Positions 32,414-44,993 of a stretch of DNA of 64,000 nucleotides are shown here, one piece after another. The stretch comes from Tsukamurella pulmonis (GTDB lineage: Bacteria > Actinomycetota > Actinomycetes > Mycobacteriales > Mycobacteriaceae), in contig NZ_FNLF01000002.1 in the NCBI RefSeq assembly GCF_900103175.1, positions 3,548,136 through 3,612,135 on the forward strand, written 5' to 3'. A program made the translations under genes and the position numbers. The notes under the pieces were generated by a model. It saw only the letters and a list, made by a program, of their open reading frames with translations, did no database searches and was not told the origin of the DNA. Numbering within the stretch: position 1 is the stretch's first letter; each line of letters starts with the position of its first letter.

Positions 32414-33817
32414 CTACTCCCCTTTCGCGGACGCGGCGAGCTCGTCCAGCGCCTCGTACAAGAACTCGGTCATCGACATCACGTCCCACATCCCGTCGCG
32501 ATCGGCGTTCAGGCCGATGTAGACGGTGCCGTTGTACGACGTGATGCCGATCGCCACCACCTGATTGGCGATGAGCGGCGGCACCGGGTACACCTGCTGC
32601 ACCTCGATGCCGGAGAGGTACACCGGGGCCTGCGGGCCCGGCGCGTTGGTGACCAGGGTGTTGAACGAGCGGGGCGAGACGCTCATCGCGGTGCGCGCCC
32701 CGAGCGCGTGCAGGGTGGGCGGGGTGAAGCCGCCGCTGGTGGCCAGCGCCCGGGCCGCGACCTGCCGGTTCCGGTCCACCTGCGCCGCCGCGCCGTGCGC
32801 GATCTGGCGCATCCGCACGACGGCGTTGCCCTCGGCCACGGGCAGCCGCACCACGTAGGCGCGCACCTGCTCCCCCACGCCGAGGCCCACGTCGTCGACG
32901 GCGATCGGCTCGAGCACCCGCACCTCGGTGCCGGCGCTGATCGGCTCGCCGCGCGAGATCAGCCACGTGCGCAGGCCACCGGCGATCACCGACAGCAGCA
33001 GATCGTTGACGGTGCAGCCGAATGCGGCGCGCAGGCGGCGGAACTCGTCGAGCTCCATCCGGGCCACGGCGAACCGGCGGCTCCGGGAGACGGGCACGTT
33101 GAGCGAGCGGACCGGGGTCACGGCGGTGCGCGCCCGCACCAGGCTCGACGCCCGCTCGATGACGTTGGCGGCGTCCTCCTGCAGGCCCGTGATGGACTCG
33201 GCGACCTCGCCGACGACGCCCTGCAACATCGCCGCGGTGCGCTTGGGGCGCGAGAGCATGTCGATGACGGCGCCCATCACCAGTTCACCGTCGCTGGGCT
33301 CGTGCTGGCCCATCCACAGGTCCTCGGGCGGCTGCGGCGTGTGCGGGGAGTCGGTGAGCAGGAGCTGCATCAGGTCGACGTTCGCGCGGCCGTCGACCAG
33401 CGCGAGGTGGGTCTTGGAGAACACCGCGAGCCGGTCATCGGCGAGGCCCTCGATCAGGTAGACCTCCCACAGCGGCCGCTCCCGGTCGAGCGGGCGCGAG
33501 TTGAGCCGGGCCACCAGGTCGTGCAGCTGATCGTCGCTGCCCGGCTGGGGCAGTGCGGAGACCCGCACGTGGTAGGTGATGTCGAAATCGCGGTCCTCGA
33601 TCCACACCGGGCGGGCGATCCCGAGCGGCACGGTGCGCACCTTCTGCCGGTAGCGCGGCACCTCCGCGAGCCGCTCCTCGATCGTGTCGAGCAGGCGCTC
33701 GTAGTCCAGCCCCTCCTCGGGGCGTCCCAGGACCACCAGGGAGCCGACGTGCGTGGGCGTCGTGGAGTCCTCCAACGCGTAGAACTCCGCATCCGACTGG
33801 CCGAGCCTGCCCTTCAC
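32414..33817 (-). CDS. WS/DGAT-family acyltransferase with altered active site (Tgs3-like)
   Basis: A 467-residue member of the wax ester synthase/diacylglycerol acyltransferase family, which makes triacylglycerol or wax esters from acyl-CoA. The N-terminal domain (LGQSDAEFYALEDSTTPTHVGSL) and the C-terminal NxPGP-type motif (TNAPGPQAPVYL) are clear. The catalytic HHxxxDG motif reads HLALVDG (residues 137-143): the second His, essential in studied enzymes, is Leu. The Tgs3-type M. tuberculosis protein, as I recall it, also lacks this His. The GTG at 33817 is chosen for its GGGGAGGTG ribosome-binding site; a longer ATG at 33865 is possible. Confidence 0.85.
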   Translation of the reverse strand: MKGRLGQSDAEFYALEDSTTPTHVGSLVVLGRPEEGLDYERLLDTIEERLAEVPRYRQKVRTVPLGIARPVWIEDRDFDITYHVRVSALPQPGSDDQLHDLVARLNSRPLDRERPLWEVYLIEGLADDRLAVFSKTHLALVDGRANVDLMQLLLTDSPHTPQPPEDLWMGQHEPSDGELVMGAVIDMLSRPKRTAAMLQGVVGEVAESITGLQEDAANVIERASSLVRARTAVTPVRSLNVPVSRSRRFAVARMELDEFRRLRAAFGCTVNDLLLSVIAGGLRTWLISRGEPISAGTEVRVLEPIAVDDVGLGVGEQVRAYVVRLPVAEGNAVVRMRQIAHGAAAQVDRNRQVAARALATSGGFTPPTLHALGARTAMSVSPRSFNTLVTNAPGPQAPVYLSGIEVQQVYPVPPLIANQVVAIGITSYNGTVYIGLNADRDGMWDVMSMTEFLYEALDELAASAKGE

Positions 33818-33910
33818 CTGCACCTCCCCCGCGCACCGATCGTCGGCGCCAGCATACGGGATCACCCCTGCACCGCCCGGGCGAGTGCGTGGGATCCGAA
33901 CGGCCCGCTG

Positions 33911-34489
33911 ATGCGTCTAATCAGTATGGGGGCGATCATTTCCACAGCCGGCGGGTCGCGCACGCGCGCACCGCGCACCGTCGATCCCGGCTTCGTCGTG
34001 CTGCGCGCGCCGGACGCCGAACCACCGGCGCAGCCGCTGTGCCGCGCCCGCGCCGTCTCGCCCGCGCCGCCGCTGCCCGCCCCCGCCCGGTCCGGCCCGT
34101 CCGAGCCCGTCGCGACCCCCGGGCCGGTCGCGGCCGTCCACCCGGACGCGCACAGGTTCGTGCTCTCCACCCTGCGGCCGGTGTTCGAGGTGCTCGACCG
34201 CCGCCGGCCGGCCAAGCACCTGGCGACGATCGCCACCGGCACCGTCGTCGACGTGCTGCGGGCACTGGCGGAGACGGGGCCGGCCACCACCGTCTCGGGC
34301 TGGGGGAACGTGCACGTCGGCACTCCCCGCGAGCTGGTGCAGCGGCCGCGGCGCCGCACGCCGGGCCCGGAGGTGGGGGCGGAGATCTTTCTGACCTACA
34401 CCCGCGGGGAGCGGGTGCTCGCGGCCGCGGGACGGGTCGAGGCCGCGGCCGGACGGTGGCGGTGGGTCGCGTTCACCACGGCCGCATGA
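33911..34489 (+). CDS. Rv3235-type Ala/Arg/Pro-rich protein (DUF6459-like)
   Basis: A 192-residue protein with a disordered Pro/Ala/Arg-rich first half (about 1-85) and a compact second half (HRFVLSTLRPVFEVLDRRRPAKHLATI to the end). This two-part pattern is shared with a family found beside secA in many Mycobacteriales (Rv3235 in M. tuberculosis). Function is unknown. Two ATG codons (33911 and 33926) are possible starts and neither has a clear ribosome-binding site. It is divergent from the WS/DGAT gene. Confidence 0.65.
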   Translation: MRLISMGAIISTAGGSRTRAPRTVDPGFVVLRAPDAEPPAQPLCRARAVSPAPPLPAPARSGPSEPVATPGPVAAVHPDAHRFVLSTLRPVFEVLDRRRPAKHLATIATGTVVDVLRALAETGPATTVSGWGNVHVGTPRELVQRPRRRTPGPEVGAEIFLTYTRGERVLAAAGRVEAAAGRWRWVAFTTAA

Positions 34490-34554
34490 GCGGCGCGGGG
34501 GCGCGTTTGCGCGAATCGGGACCGCCCGGGGCCACGAAGCGGTACATACAGGGG

Positions 34555-35235
34555 ATGTCGCTGAGTTCGCTGCGTGCCGCGTTCCGTTACCGGGTGGCGC
34601 GCCACCTGCTGATCGGCCCCGCGCTCTGGGTGTGGGGGCGCCCGGAATACACCGGGCTGGAGAACATTCCACGCACGGGGCCGGTGATCCTGGCGGCCAA
34701 CCACCTCGCGATCTCCGACTCGTTCTACGTGGTGCAGAGCGCGCGCCGGCCGGTGAGCTTCCTCGCCAAGGCCGACTACTTCACCGAGCCGGGCCTCAAG
34801 GGGCGGCTCAAGAAGATCTTCTTCTCCGGCATGGGACAGATCCCCGTCGACCGCCGGGGCGGCTCCGTCTCGGCGCCCGCCCTCGAGGCGGCCACGTCGA
34901 TCGTCGAGGGCGGCGGCGCCTGGGGCATCCACCCCGAGGGCACCCGCTCCCCCGACGGCCGGCTCTACAAGGGCAAGACCGGGGCGGTCCGCGTGGCGCT
35001 GGCGACGGGCACGCCCTTGGTCCCGATCGCATTGGCGCGCACCGATCACCGGACGCGCAAGAACTTCTTGCGGAGCCGCGTCGCGGTCGACGTGCTGCCG
35101 CCGCTGGACCTGAGCGACGCGAGTCTCGACGATCCCGAGTCGATCCGCCGCGCCACCGACCGGCTGATGGACGTCATCGGCGAGCGCACCGGCCAGGAGC
35201 GTGTGCCCGACTACGCGAAGAAGGGCGGCAAGTAG
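34555..35235 (+). CDS. PlsC-like 1-acyl-glycerol-3-phosphate acyltransferase
   Basis: A 226-residue acyltransferase of the PlsC/LPLAT family. Block I is NHLAISD (the NHx4D catalytic pair) and block III is IHPEGTRS, where the usual Phe is His. Block IV (VPIALARTD) is also present. It probably acylates lysophosphatidate or a related lipid at the membrane. The ATG at 34555 gives the standard family length. A hairpin spanning the stop codon ends the gene and faces secA. Confidence 0.87.
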   Translation: MSLSSLRAAFRYRVARHLLIGPALWVWGRPEYTGLENIPRTGPVILAANHLAISDSFYVVQSARRPVSFLAKADYFTEPGLKGRLKKIFFSGMGQIPVDRRGGSVSAPALEAATSIVEGGGAWGIHPEGTRSPDGRLYKGKTGAVRVALATGTPLVPIALARTDHRTRKNFLRSRVAVDVLPPLDLSDASLDDPESIRRATDRLMDVIGERTGQERVPDYAKKGGK

Positions 35236-35246
35236 CCGCCCTTCTT
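35218..35246. terminator. Bidirectional terminator between plsC-like gene and secA
   Basis: AAGAAGGGCGGC (35218-35229) pairs perfectly with GCCGCCCTTCTT (35235-35246) around AAGTA. The stem includes the last codons and the TAG stop of the acyltransferase gene. In both directions the 3' arm ends CTTCTT, giving a short U-rich end. Confidence 0.8.
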
Positions 35247-35260
35247 ACGGTCGCCGTGCC

Positions 35261-38014
<2,754 letters not shown>

Positions 38015-38062
38015 TGAGCAACCTCAATCCGTTACGAGTCAAGTGAGCGCGCGCACACACGA

Positions 38063-38091
38063 ATCCCGGCCGCGTCGTCCGCGACCGGGAT
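38063..38091 (-). terminator. Hairpin between hpf and secA
   Basis: ATCCCGG (38063-38069) pairs with CCGGGAT (38085-38091), with an inner CGCG/CGCG pair. It follows the minus-strand hpf stop by 18 bp and precedes the secA start. There is no T tract. It may act as a partial terminator or structure the secA leader. Confidence 0.45.
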
Positions 38092-38108
38092 CCATGGTAG
38101 GCGAAACG

Positions 38109-38831
38109 TCAGGTCAGGCGGAGGAGGCCGTAGTCGAAGGCCTTCCGCCGGTACACCACGGACGGCTTCTCCGTCTCCTTGTCGAAGAACAGGAAGAAGT
38201 CGTGACCGACCAGTTCCATCTGGGAGAGCGCGTCATCCACGGTCATCGGGGTGCCCGGGTGGTCCTTGGTGCGCACGATCTGGCCGGGCAGGTGATCCTC
38301 GACCAGCGCGGCGTACGGATCGTCGTCGTCCTCGGTGCGGGGCGGGGCGTCCGGCAGGGCCGACGGGGCCGTCGCCTCGGCCACGGAGACCGGGGTGCGG
38401 TTGCCGTAGTGCACCTTCTTGCGGTCCGCGGCCTTGCGCAGCCGGCTCTGCAGCCGGGACAGGGCGGTCTCGAAGGCGGCGTAGAAGTTCTCCGCCGCGG
38501 CCTCGGCACGGGCGACGCCGCCCTTGCCGCGCACGGTGAGCTCAAGCCGCTGGCACGACTTGGACTGCCGCGGGTTGGGCTCGTGGAACAGACTCACCTC
38601 GAACAGGGTGATGGTGGGGCGGAACTTCTCGAGGCGCGCCAGCTTGTCCTCCAGGTACACGCGGAAGTGATCGGGGACCTCCACGTTGCGGCCGTCGATG
38701 GCCACGGGGCAGTCGGGGGTGAGGTACTCCTTGTCGCGCTCGTCGGCGATGTGGCCGGGTTCGCGGAAGGGGTCGACCTCGACGCTGGGCGTATTGGTGC
38801 GGTTCGTATCTCGCGGGGACAGAAGGGTCAT
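38109..38831 (-). CDS. hpf: Long-form ribosome hibernation-promoting factor
   Basis: A 240-residue long HPF. The N-terminal ribosome-binding domain (about 40-145; AIDGRNVEVPDHFRVYLEDKLARLEKF) is followed by an acidic linker and the C-terminal dimerisation domain (about 180-240; MTVDDALSQMELVGHDFFLFFDKET and VVYRRKAFDYGLL). Long HPF pairs inactive 70S ribosomes into 100S dimers in stationary phase or stress. It sits directly upstream of secA on the same strand, as in M. tuberculosis. An AAAGG ribosome-binding site precedes the ATG. Confidence 0.94.
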   Translation of the reverse strand: MTLLSPRDTNRTNTPSVEVDPFREPGHIADERDKEYLTPDCPVAIDGRNVEVPDHFRVYLEDKLARLEKFRPTITLFEVSLFHEPNPRQSKSCQRLELTVRGKGGVARAEAAAENFYAAFETALSRLQSRLRKAADRKKVHYGNRTPVSVAEATAPSALPDAPPRTEDDDDPYAALVEDHLPGQIVRTKDHPGTPMTVDDALSQMELVGHDFFLFFDKETEKPSVVYRRKAFDYGLLRLT

Positions 38832-39147
38832 GTGAAACCTTTCGTGCGGGCCCGATCACACTGCGCCAGTACGGATCACCAGTCCGGACTCGGTCAGGTG
38901 CGCGCGGATGCAGGCTCAGATTCGAACGCCGGGCGGACTGCCGGGCGCCAGGGAGGGTGCGACATCACCTCCTCTTTCTCGAACCGGGAAAGGTACCCCC
39001 GAAGATAGCCCCGGTTCGCCGATCCCGCCAGGATTTGGTCACTGTGAGTTCACCGGCGCGCCACTCCGCGGCGACCCCGCTCGGCGACCTCCCGCCGCGC
39101 GAGTGCGAGCGACCGCGTCCGGGACGCGCTCCGTGCCCACCGCACGC
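38832..39147. other. Non-coding hpf promoter/leader region
   Basis: This 316-bp gap between comF and hpf contains no convincing gene. On the minus strand it has an unusually perfect Shine-Dalgarno run, AGAGGAGGTGATG (near 38963-38975), about 130 nt upstream of hpf. The ATG inside it opens only 23 codons with poor spacing. Otherwise I see no strong repeats. The hpf promoter must lie here but I cannot fix it. Confidence 0.4.
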
Positions 39148-39827
39148 TCACGCCGCGGCGAGGGTGATCGCGGCGGCGACGCTCACGCCCCGCCGGGCGA
39201 GCGCGGCGACGGACTCGGCCAGGGTGGCGCCGGTGGTGACCACGTCGTCGACGAGGACGACGGTGCCGGCGCCCGGCAGGCCGCGCACCCGGACGGTGCC
39301 GCGGACGTTGGCGGCCCGCGCAGCAGCACTGAGCCCCACCGATTCCGCCGCGCCCACCGAGCGCAGCACGGGGGCGACGGACATCGCGCACACCCCGTCG
39401 CGGTGAGGGCGGCGGCGCGGCACACCGCGGTCACCACGTCGCCGCCGCGGCGGCGCGCGGCCCAGGCCGTCGTGGGCGCGGGGATCAGCACCAGCGGACC
39501 GTCGAGCTCACCCCACGCGCGCAGGCGCAACAGCGCGTGCGCCAGGCCCCGGCCCAGCGGCGCGGCCAGATCGCCCCGGCCCCGTTCCTTGAGCTGGAGC
39601 ACCGCGCGGCGGCGCGGACCGTCGTAGCGGCCCAGCGTCCACACGGGTGTCCCGGGCTCGACGGTGGTGCGGATCAGGGCCGGCGCGTCGTGCAGGGCCG
39701 CCTCGCACCGCGCGCACCAGCGCACCCGCGGGGCACCGCAGCCGCCGCAGGTGCGCGGTACCGCGAGTTCGAGCAGATCGTCGGCCCCGCCGGCCACCGC
39801 GCCGGCGAGCCTTCGCACCACGTGCAC
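39148..39827 (-). pseudogene. comF: ComF-family phosphoribosyltransferase, frameshifted
   Basis: The reading frame from 39827 encodes a good ComF N-terminus: a zinc-finger (CGGCGAPRVRWCARC), GRYDGPRRRAVLQLKERGRGDL and LIPAPTTAWAARRRGGDVV. Near 39395-39403 the homology moves to the next frame, which carries SVAPVLRSV and the PRTase signature VVLVDDVVTTGATLAES and ends at 39148. One base appears to be missing, close to a CCCC run at 39393-39396. The position (Rv3242c slot, between hpf and lpqB) is conserved. It may be a true pseudogene, a sequencing error, or a frameshifting site. The intact protein would have about 226 residues. Confidence 0.8.
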
Positions 39828-39849
39828 GGCTCCCCCCGCTCCGGCGGTC

Positions 39850-41646
39850 CTACCCCGGCAGCACCGGGTTCGCCCGGCCCCCCGCCAGGCGATCCACCTG
39901 GCTCCAGTATTGCTCGTCGCTGTCGGGACCGATGCCGATCTCCCACACCCCCGACATGTCGGTGGCGTACACGGCGCTCATCGACACCGCGACGTTGGTG
40001 ACCGGCGGCGAGAGGTTGCGGCTCGGCAGGGCCCGGATCTCGCCGGAGTCGTAGCGCACCTGCAGCACCGGCGAGTCGGAGGTGTTGCGGCCGATGAACA
40101 GGGTGTCGCCACTCTGCCAGTCGACGGACGACGCGGCCAGGTCCCGGTCGGTGACCACCTGCGCGAGGTTCGTGATGCGGGTCCGCCCGTCGGCCGCGGT
40201 CTGCACGACGCCCACGAGCACCCGGCCGGCGACGACCAGGGCCACCCGCACACCGTCGCGGGAGAGCCGCAGTTCGGAGATGGGGCCGGGGACCGCGGCC
40301 GCCACCTCGCCGGAGTCGATGTCCGCGGTGGTGACCTCGCCGGTGGACTGGTCCTGCCGGACCCGGACCACCCGCGTCCCGTCGAGCACCGTCCAGACGC
40401 TGCCGTCGTCCGGCGTCCACGACGGCCTCGTCATCGAGCCGGCCGTGAGGACCTGCGTCGGAACGCCGCCGTAGGGCCCCATCGTCAGCGCGGTCCCGGG
40501 CTCGCCGCGAGCGCCCGCGTCGAGGACGGCCGCCACCTGACGCCCCGTGCCCGACAGTCCCACCGACCGGATGCCCGTACCGGAGCCGAGCGGTCCGGCG
40601 ACGGGCGTGACCTGGTCGGCGGCGATCTTGACGAACCGGCCGTCGAGGACGCCGTGCAGGCCGACCGCGAGATCGGAGGAGGCGTTCGGGCTGATCGAGG
40701 CGACGTCGTTGGGGTTCCAGCCGGCCTGGTGCTTGTCGTCGAGCGAGGATCCGTCGACGGTGATCACGTACGGCCCCTGCACGTCGGCGCTCGCGAGGGT
40801 CCACACGACCTGCCCCGCGACCAGCCGCGCGACGTCGGGTTCGATCCGCGGCAGGCCCGTGAAGTCCACCTGCACACCCGCGAAACCCACGCCCGGGTCG
40901 CGGTTCTCGCCCTGCGCGGCGGTCACCGCGCCGCGGACGGCCGCGTTGGTACCGAAGGGATTGAACACCGCGTCCTTGAGGGAGGCGCGTGGGCCTCGGA
41001 CCAGCAGCAACAGCAGGTCGGCGGCGAGCTTCGAGCGGGGGCTGGCCAGCCAGCGCGCGTCCGGCACCAGCGTGCGGCCCGTCGGATCGGGGAAGTACAG
41101 CAGGTAGCGGTGGTAGACCGAACCGAACTGATCGGCGTCGATCACCAGGATGGGCTCGGTCCCGACATCGCTGATCCCCTGGATGCGCCACTGCCCGTCG
41201 GCCTGCACCAGCTGGACGTTCTGCGTGATCGACTGCGTGGCCGGGGTGAAGGTGCCGTCGAGCTCGAGGTAACCCGTGGCCTGCGCGCGGATGGTGGCCT
41301 TGATGAAGCCGGCCGCGCGGTCCGTGGGCAGCACGTCGATGTTCTTGACCACGACGGCCCGCTTGGGCACCTGCCAGTCGGCGTTCTGCAGCAGGAACTT
41401 GCGCGAGGCCGCGTAGTTCCCGTCGGCGAGCGCGTTCGCCTTGAGGAAGTCGCGGACGATGATCTCGGGCTGCGCGTCGCGGCGCGGCGTGATGTCGCGG
41501 TCGGGCGAGGCCGACTCGCCGCCCAGGTCGCCGATCACCCGCGGGCTGGTCGACGCCGGGATGTTGGCGCAACCGGCGAGCACGAGCAGGGTCGCGAGCA
41601 GGACGGCGACCGCCCGCACGCCGGCGGTGCGTCGCAGGTCAGGCAT
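39850..41646 (-). CDS. lpqB: Lipoprotein LpqB
   Basis: A 598-residue lipoprotein. The signal peptide ends in the lipobox LAGC with lipidated Cys26. A GerMN-type domain (about 110-330) and a C-terminal LpqB beta-propeller domain follow. LpqB binds the extracytoplasmic part of MtrB and modulates the MtrAB system. Its start overlaps the mtrB end by 8 bp, so it is the third gene of the mtrA-mtrB-lpqB operon (Rv3244c-Rv3246c). The frameshifted comF follows 22 bp downstream. Confidence 0.95.
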   Translation of the reverse strand: MPDLRRTAGVRAVAVLLATLLVLAGCANIPASTSPRVIGDLGGESASPDRDITPRRDAQPEIIVRDFLKANALADGNYAASRKFLLQNADWQVPKRAVVVKNIDVLPTDRAAGFIKATIRAQATGYLELDGTFTPATQSITQNVQLVQADGQWRIQGISDVGTEPILVIDADQFGSVYHRYLLYFPDPTGRTLVPDARWLASPRSKLAADLLLLLVRGPRASLKDAVFNPFGTNAAVRGAVTAAQGENRDPGVGFAGVQVDFTGLPRIEPDVARLVAGQVVWTLASADVQGPYVITVDGSSLDDKHQAGWNPNDVASISPNASSDLAVGLHGVLDGRFVKIAADQVTPVAGPLGSGTGIRSVGLSGTGRQVAAVLDAGARGEPGTALTMGPYGGVPTQVLTAGSMTRPSWTPDDGSVWTVLDGTRVVRVRQDQSTGEVTTADIDSGEVAAAVPGPISELRLSRDGVRVALVVAGRVLVGVVQTAADGRTRITNLAQVVTDRDLAASSVDWQSGDTLFIGRNTSDSPVLQVRYDSGEIRALPSRNLSPPVTNVAVSMSAVYATDMSGVWEIGIGPDSDEQYWSQVDRLAGGRANPVLPG

Positions 41647-43327
41647 CGTCGGAACTCCCGTCCGCGCCGCGGCGCGCCATCGACTTCAGGGGCAGGGGGC
41701 TGACGGTGACCTTGCCGCCGCGCGTGCGGGGCAGCGTCAGCCGGAAACAGGAGCCGCTGCCCGGCTCGCCCCAGGCCTCGAGCCGGCCGCTGTGCAGGCG
41801 GGCGTCCTCGATGCTGATCGCCAGGCCCAGGCCGGTGCCGCCGGAGCGGCGCACCCGCGACGGATCGGAGCGCCAGAACCGGTTGAAGACGAGCTTCTCC
41901 TCGCCGGGGCGCAGGCCCACGCCGTAGTCGCGGACGGTGACCGCCACGGCGTCGTCGTCGGCGCGCATGGTGAGGATGACCGGCTTGCCCTCGCTGTGGT
42001 CGATGGCGTTGGCGAGCAAGTTGCGCAGCACCCGCTCGACGCGCCGGGTGTCGGCCTCGACGATGACCGGGTCGTCCGGCATGTCCAGGATCAGCTCGGT
42101 CTCGGACTGCTCGGCCAGGTGCCGGACGGTCGCCATCGCGGAGGCGATCGGGACCTCGATGTCGATCCGCTCGGCGTGCAGCTCGGCGACGCCCGCGTCG
42201 TGCCGGGAGATCTCGAGCAGCTCGGCGAGCAGGGTCTCGAACCGGTCCAGCTCCTTGACCATGAGCTCAGTGGTGCGGCGCAGGCCGGGATCGAGCTCGT
42301 CGGCGGAGTCGGCGATCATGTCGGCGGCCATCCGCACGGTGGTCAGCGGCGTGCGCAGCTCGTGCGAGACGTCGGAGGTGAACTGGCGCTGGAGATCGCC
42401 GAACTCCTCGAGCTGGCCGATCTGTTTGGACAGCGACTCGGCCATGTCGTTGAAGCTCATCGCCAGGCGCGCGATGTCGTCCTCACCGCGCACGGGCATG
42501 CGTTCCTTCAGCCTGCCCTCGGCGAAGCGCACGGCGATCCGCGCCGCGGAACGCACCGGCAGCACCACCTGCCGGGCCACCAGCAGGCTGACCGCGGCCA
42601 GCAGCAGCACCAGCACCGCGCCGCCGGTGTAGAGCGTGCCCTGCATCAGGTTGAGGGTGTTCTCCTCCTGCGTGAGCGGGAACACCAGGTACAGCTCGAG
42701 GCCCGCGATGGTCGACTGCACGGGGGTGCCGATCACCATCACCTTGCCGTACCTGCCGGTGCTGTCGGTGACGGTCGCGTGCTGATAGGACGCCTGGCCG
42801 CTGCGGACGAAGTTCTGCAGGCTCTGCGGGACCTCGCTCTCACTGCCCAACACGGTGGGCGGGCGCCCGGCGCCGTTCGGGACGATCAGGACGGGGTCGT
42901 AGTTGCCGGAGCGGGCCGCCGTCGGGCCCACGTCGAGCCCCTGACTGACCAGGCTGGACCGTACGCTGCGCAGCACCGACTCCACGCCCTCGGTGCGCGG
43001 TTCGGTGCGCCCGAGCGCGACCTCGACGTTCTGCTTGACCCGGGCCGTCTCCTCCTCGCCCGCGGCCAGCTTCGCGTTGATCAGCTGGTTGGTGATCTGC
43101 GAGGTGAGCACGAACCCCAGCAGGAGCAGCACCGTGAGGCTGAGCACCAGGGTCTGCGTGACCACCCGCAGCTGCAGCGATCGCCGCCACATCCGCCCCG
43201 CGTACGACAGTGCGGCGCCCACCAGGCGCATCAGGTCGCCGAGCAGGTCGGCGGGGTCGCGCCGACGCAGCCACTGCCATGCGGTCCGCGCCCGCCCGAT
43301 CAGCTCGGACCGACGGGACCCGCTCAT
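41639..43327 (-). CDS. mtrB: Sensor histidine kinase MtrB
   Basis: A 562-residue membrane kinase. Two membrane helices (about 55-75 and 234-251) flank an extracytoplasmic sensor domain. A HAMP domain (250-303), the HisKA motif [13 protein letters not shown] with His322, and an ATPase domain ([32 protein letters not shown]) follow. MtrB phosphorylates MtrA to control cell-wall and division genes. It starts 28 bp after mtrA and overlaps lpqB. Confidence 0.96.
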   Translation of the reverse strand: MSGSRRSELIGRARTAWQWLRRRDPADLLGDLMRLVGAALSYAGRMWRRSLQLRVVTQTLVLSLTVLLLLGFVLTSQITNQLINAKLAAGEEETARVKQNVEVALGRTEPRTEGVESVLRSVRSSLVSQGLDVGPTAARSGNYDPVLIVPNGAGRPPTVLGSESEVPQSLQNFVRSGQASYQHATVTDSTGRYGKVMVIGTPVQSTIAGLELYLVFPLTQEENTLNLMQGTLYTGGAVLVLLLAAVSLLVARQVVLPVRSAARIAVRFAEGRLKERMPVRGEDDIARLAMSFNDMAESLSKQIGQLEEFGDLQRQFTSDVSHELRTPLTTVRMAADMIADSADELDPGLRRTTELMVKELDRFETLLAELLEISRHDAGVAELHAERIDIEVPIASAMATVRHLAEQSETELILDMPDDPVIVEADTRRVERVLRNLLANAIDHSEGKPVILTMRADDDAVAVTVRDYGVGLRPGEEKLVFNRFWRSDPSRVRRSGGTGLGLAISIEDARLHSGRLEAWGEPGSGSCFRLTLPRTRGGKVTVSPLPLKSMARRGADGSSDDA

Positions 43328-43355
43328 GCGGAGCGGGCTCCGGCGTTCCCGCGGC

Positions 43356-44042
43356 TCACGCCGGACCGGCCTTGTAGCCGACGCCGCGCAGGGTGAGCAC
43401 GATCTCGGGGTTCTCCGGGTCCTTCTCGATCTTGGCGCGCAGCCGCTGGATGTGGACGTTGACCAGGCGGGTGTCCGCCGGATGCCGGTAGCCCCACACC
43501 TGTTCGAGCAGCACGTCGCGGGTGAAGACCTGGCGCGGCTTGCGCGCCATCGTCACCAGCAGGTCGAACTCGGTGGGCGTGAGGGAGATGACCGCGCCGT
43601 CCCGGGTCACCTTGTGCGCCGGCACGTCGATGACCACGTTGCCGATCGAGAGCAGCTCGCTGGGCTCGTCGTCGGTGCGGCGCAGCCGGGCCCGCACCCG
43701 AGCGACGAGTTCCTTCGGCTTGAACGGCTTGATCACGTAGTCGTCGGCGCCGGACTCGAGGCCGAGCACCACGTCGACGGTGTCGGCCTTGGCCGTGAGC
43801 ATCACGATCGGCACGGACGAATCGGCGCGCAGCACGCGGCACACGTCGATGCCGTTCATGCCGGGGAGCATCAGGTCCAGCAGCACCAGGTCGGGCCGGA
43901 ACTCGCGGGCGGCGCTGAGCGCCTGCGTGCCGTCGCCGACCACCGTCGAGTCGAAGCCCTCGTTGCGCAGGACGATGGTGAGCATCTCCGCGAGCGCGGG
44001 ATCGTCGTCGATCACCAGGATCCGGGGTTTCATGCTGTCCAT
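43356..44042 (-). CDS. mtrA: Response regulator MtrA
   Basis: A 228-residue OmpR-family regulator, the same length as M. tuberculosis MtrA and very similar to it. The phosphoacceptor is Asp56 ([13 protein letters not shown]), with Lys in the MLTAK and IKPFK segments. The C-terminal winged helix carries [18 protein letters not shown]. The ATG at 44042 is chosen by homology (MDSMKPRIL). An essential regulator of cell-wall hydrolases and DnaA-linked genes. In M. tuberculosis tmk lies directly upstream on the same strand; here tmk is divergent. Confidence 0.96.
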   Translation of the reverse strand: MDSMKPRILVIDDDPALAEMLTIVLRNEGFDSTVVGDGTQALSAAREFRPDLVLLDLMLPGMNGIDVCRVLRADSSVPIVMLTAKADTVDVVLGLESGADDYVIKPFKPKELVARVRARLRRTDDEPSELLSIGNVVIDVPAHKVTRDGAVISLTPTEFDLLVTMARKPRQVFTRDVLLEQVWGYRHPADTRLVNVHIQRLRAKIEKDPENPEIVLTLRGVGYKAGPA

Positions 44043-44149
44043 AGTGTCATTGCCGCCCGAGTTCCCGCCCGTACGACACATCCACACGGCCAGTTCGCGA
44101 TCGCACCGCGCCGCACGTCCGGTCGGCGGCGCACCCTACGATCGCCTGC

Positions 44150-44788
44150 ATGGGACGACTGGTCGCGATCGAAGGCCTCGACGGCGCGGGGAAGAACACG
44201 CTGACCCGCGCGGTCACGGAGCGCCTCACGGGGCGCGGCCTGACGGTGACCGCGCTCGCCTTCCCCCGCTACGGCACGCAGTTCGCCGACCTCGCCGCCG
44301 AGGCGCTGCGCGGTGGCAACGGCGACGTCGCGGAGTCCGTCTACGGCATGGGCCTTCTCTTCGCGTTCGACCGGCAGGCCGCCGCGCCCGACATCCGCGC
44401 CGCACTGGCCACCCACGACGTGGTGCTGCTCGACCGGTACGCCGCCTCCTCCGCCGCGTACAGCGCCGCGCGCCTGGGCGAGGGCCCCGACGGTGCCGTG
44501 GCGACCTGGGTGCGCGAGCTCGAGTTCGACCGGTTCGGCCTACCGCGCCCCGACCTGCAGGTCTACCTGGACGTGCCGGTGACCGTCGCCGCTGAGCGGG
44601 CCCGTTCGCGGGAGGCGAGCGACGCCGCCCGCGCACGCGACGCCTACGAGCGCGACGGCGTACTCCAGACCCGCACCGGCGCGGTCTACACCGGGCTGGC
44701 CGCCGCCGGCTGGGTCTCTCCGTGGCACGTGCACGGCGTCGACGACGCGCCGGAGCTGCTGGCCGACGCCATCGCCGCCCTTTCCTGA
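44150..44788 (+). CDS. tmk: Thymidylate kinase
   Basis: A 212-residue dTMP kinase, converting dTMP to dTDP. The P-loop is EGLDGAGKNT, with Asn where most P-loops have Ser or Thr (the M. tuberculosis enzyme has Arg there). The DRY motif (LLDRYAASSAAY) and the flexible lid (AERARSREASDAARARDAYERDG, shown in part by its Arg-rich start) follow. TACGAT ends 7 nt before the ATG, predicting a leaderless mRNA. Orientation is opposite to the mtrAB operon, unlike M. tuberculosis. Confidence 0.92.
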   Translation: MGRLVAIEGLDGAGKNTLTRAVTERLTGRGLTVTALAFPRYGTQFADLAAEALRGGNGDVAESVYGMGLLFAFDRQAAAPDIRAALATHDVVLLDRYAASSAAYSAARLGEGPDGAVATWVRELEFDRFGLPRPDLQVYLDVPVTVAAERARSREASDAARARDAYERDGVLQTRTGAVYTGLAAAGWVSPWHVHGVDDAPELLADAIAALS

Positions 44789-44961
44789 CCGCCTCACGAT
44801 GCCGCGTTCCGCGGTCGCGGACGTGCGCAGGAGCACTCGTAGCGCCGCAGAACTCGACATCGTGAGCTCGAGGGCGATCGTTCCGAACCTGAATGACATC
44901 TTTGATTTTCACTGAAGTCCCACCCGCAACGGTGCTGCGGCGCAGTAACGTGCGCCACGAA

Positions 44962-44975
44962 ACTGACTCGTCAGT
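44962..44975. promoter_or_regulatory. Palindrome just upstream of the transglycosylase gene
   Basis: ACTGAC-TC-GTCAGT is a perfect 6+6 palindrome 18 bp before the GTG start, close to the ribosome-binding site GGGAGGGA. Its size and shape suit a TetR-like operator. The 205-bp gap it lies in also holds a spaced inverted repeat, CTCACGATG (44793-44801) and CATCGTGAG (44858-44866), after the tmk stop. Confidence 0.4.
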
Positions 44976-44993
44976 AACCGGGAGGGACGAGAA

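Noticed and set aside
38885-38975. A 23-codon minus-strand frame inside a perfect Shine-Dalgarno run upstream of hpf.
   Set aside because: The ATG is only 2 nt from GGAGG, too close for efficient initiation, and the peptide is Pro/Arg/Ala-rich with no known match. Mentioned as a leader oddity only.
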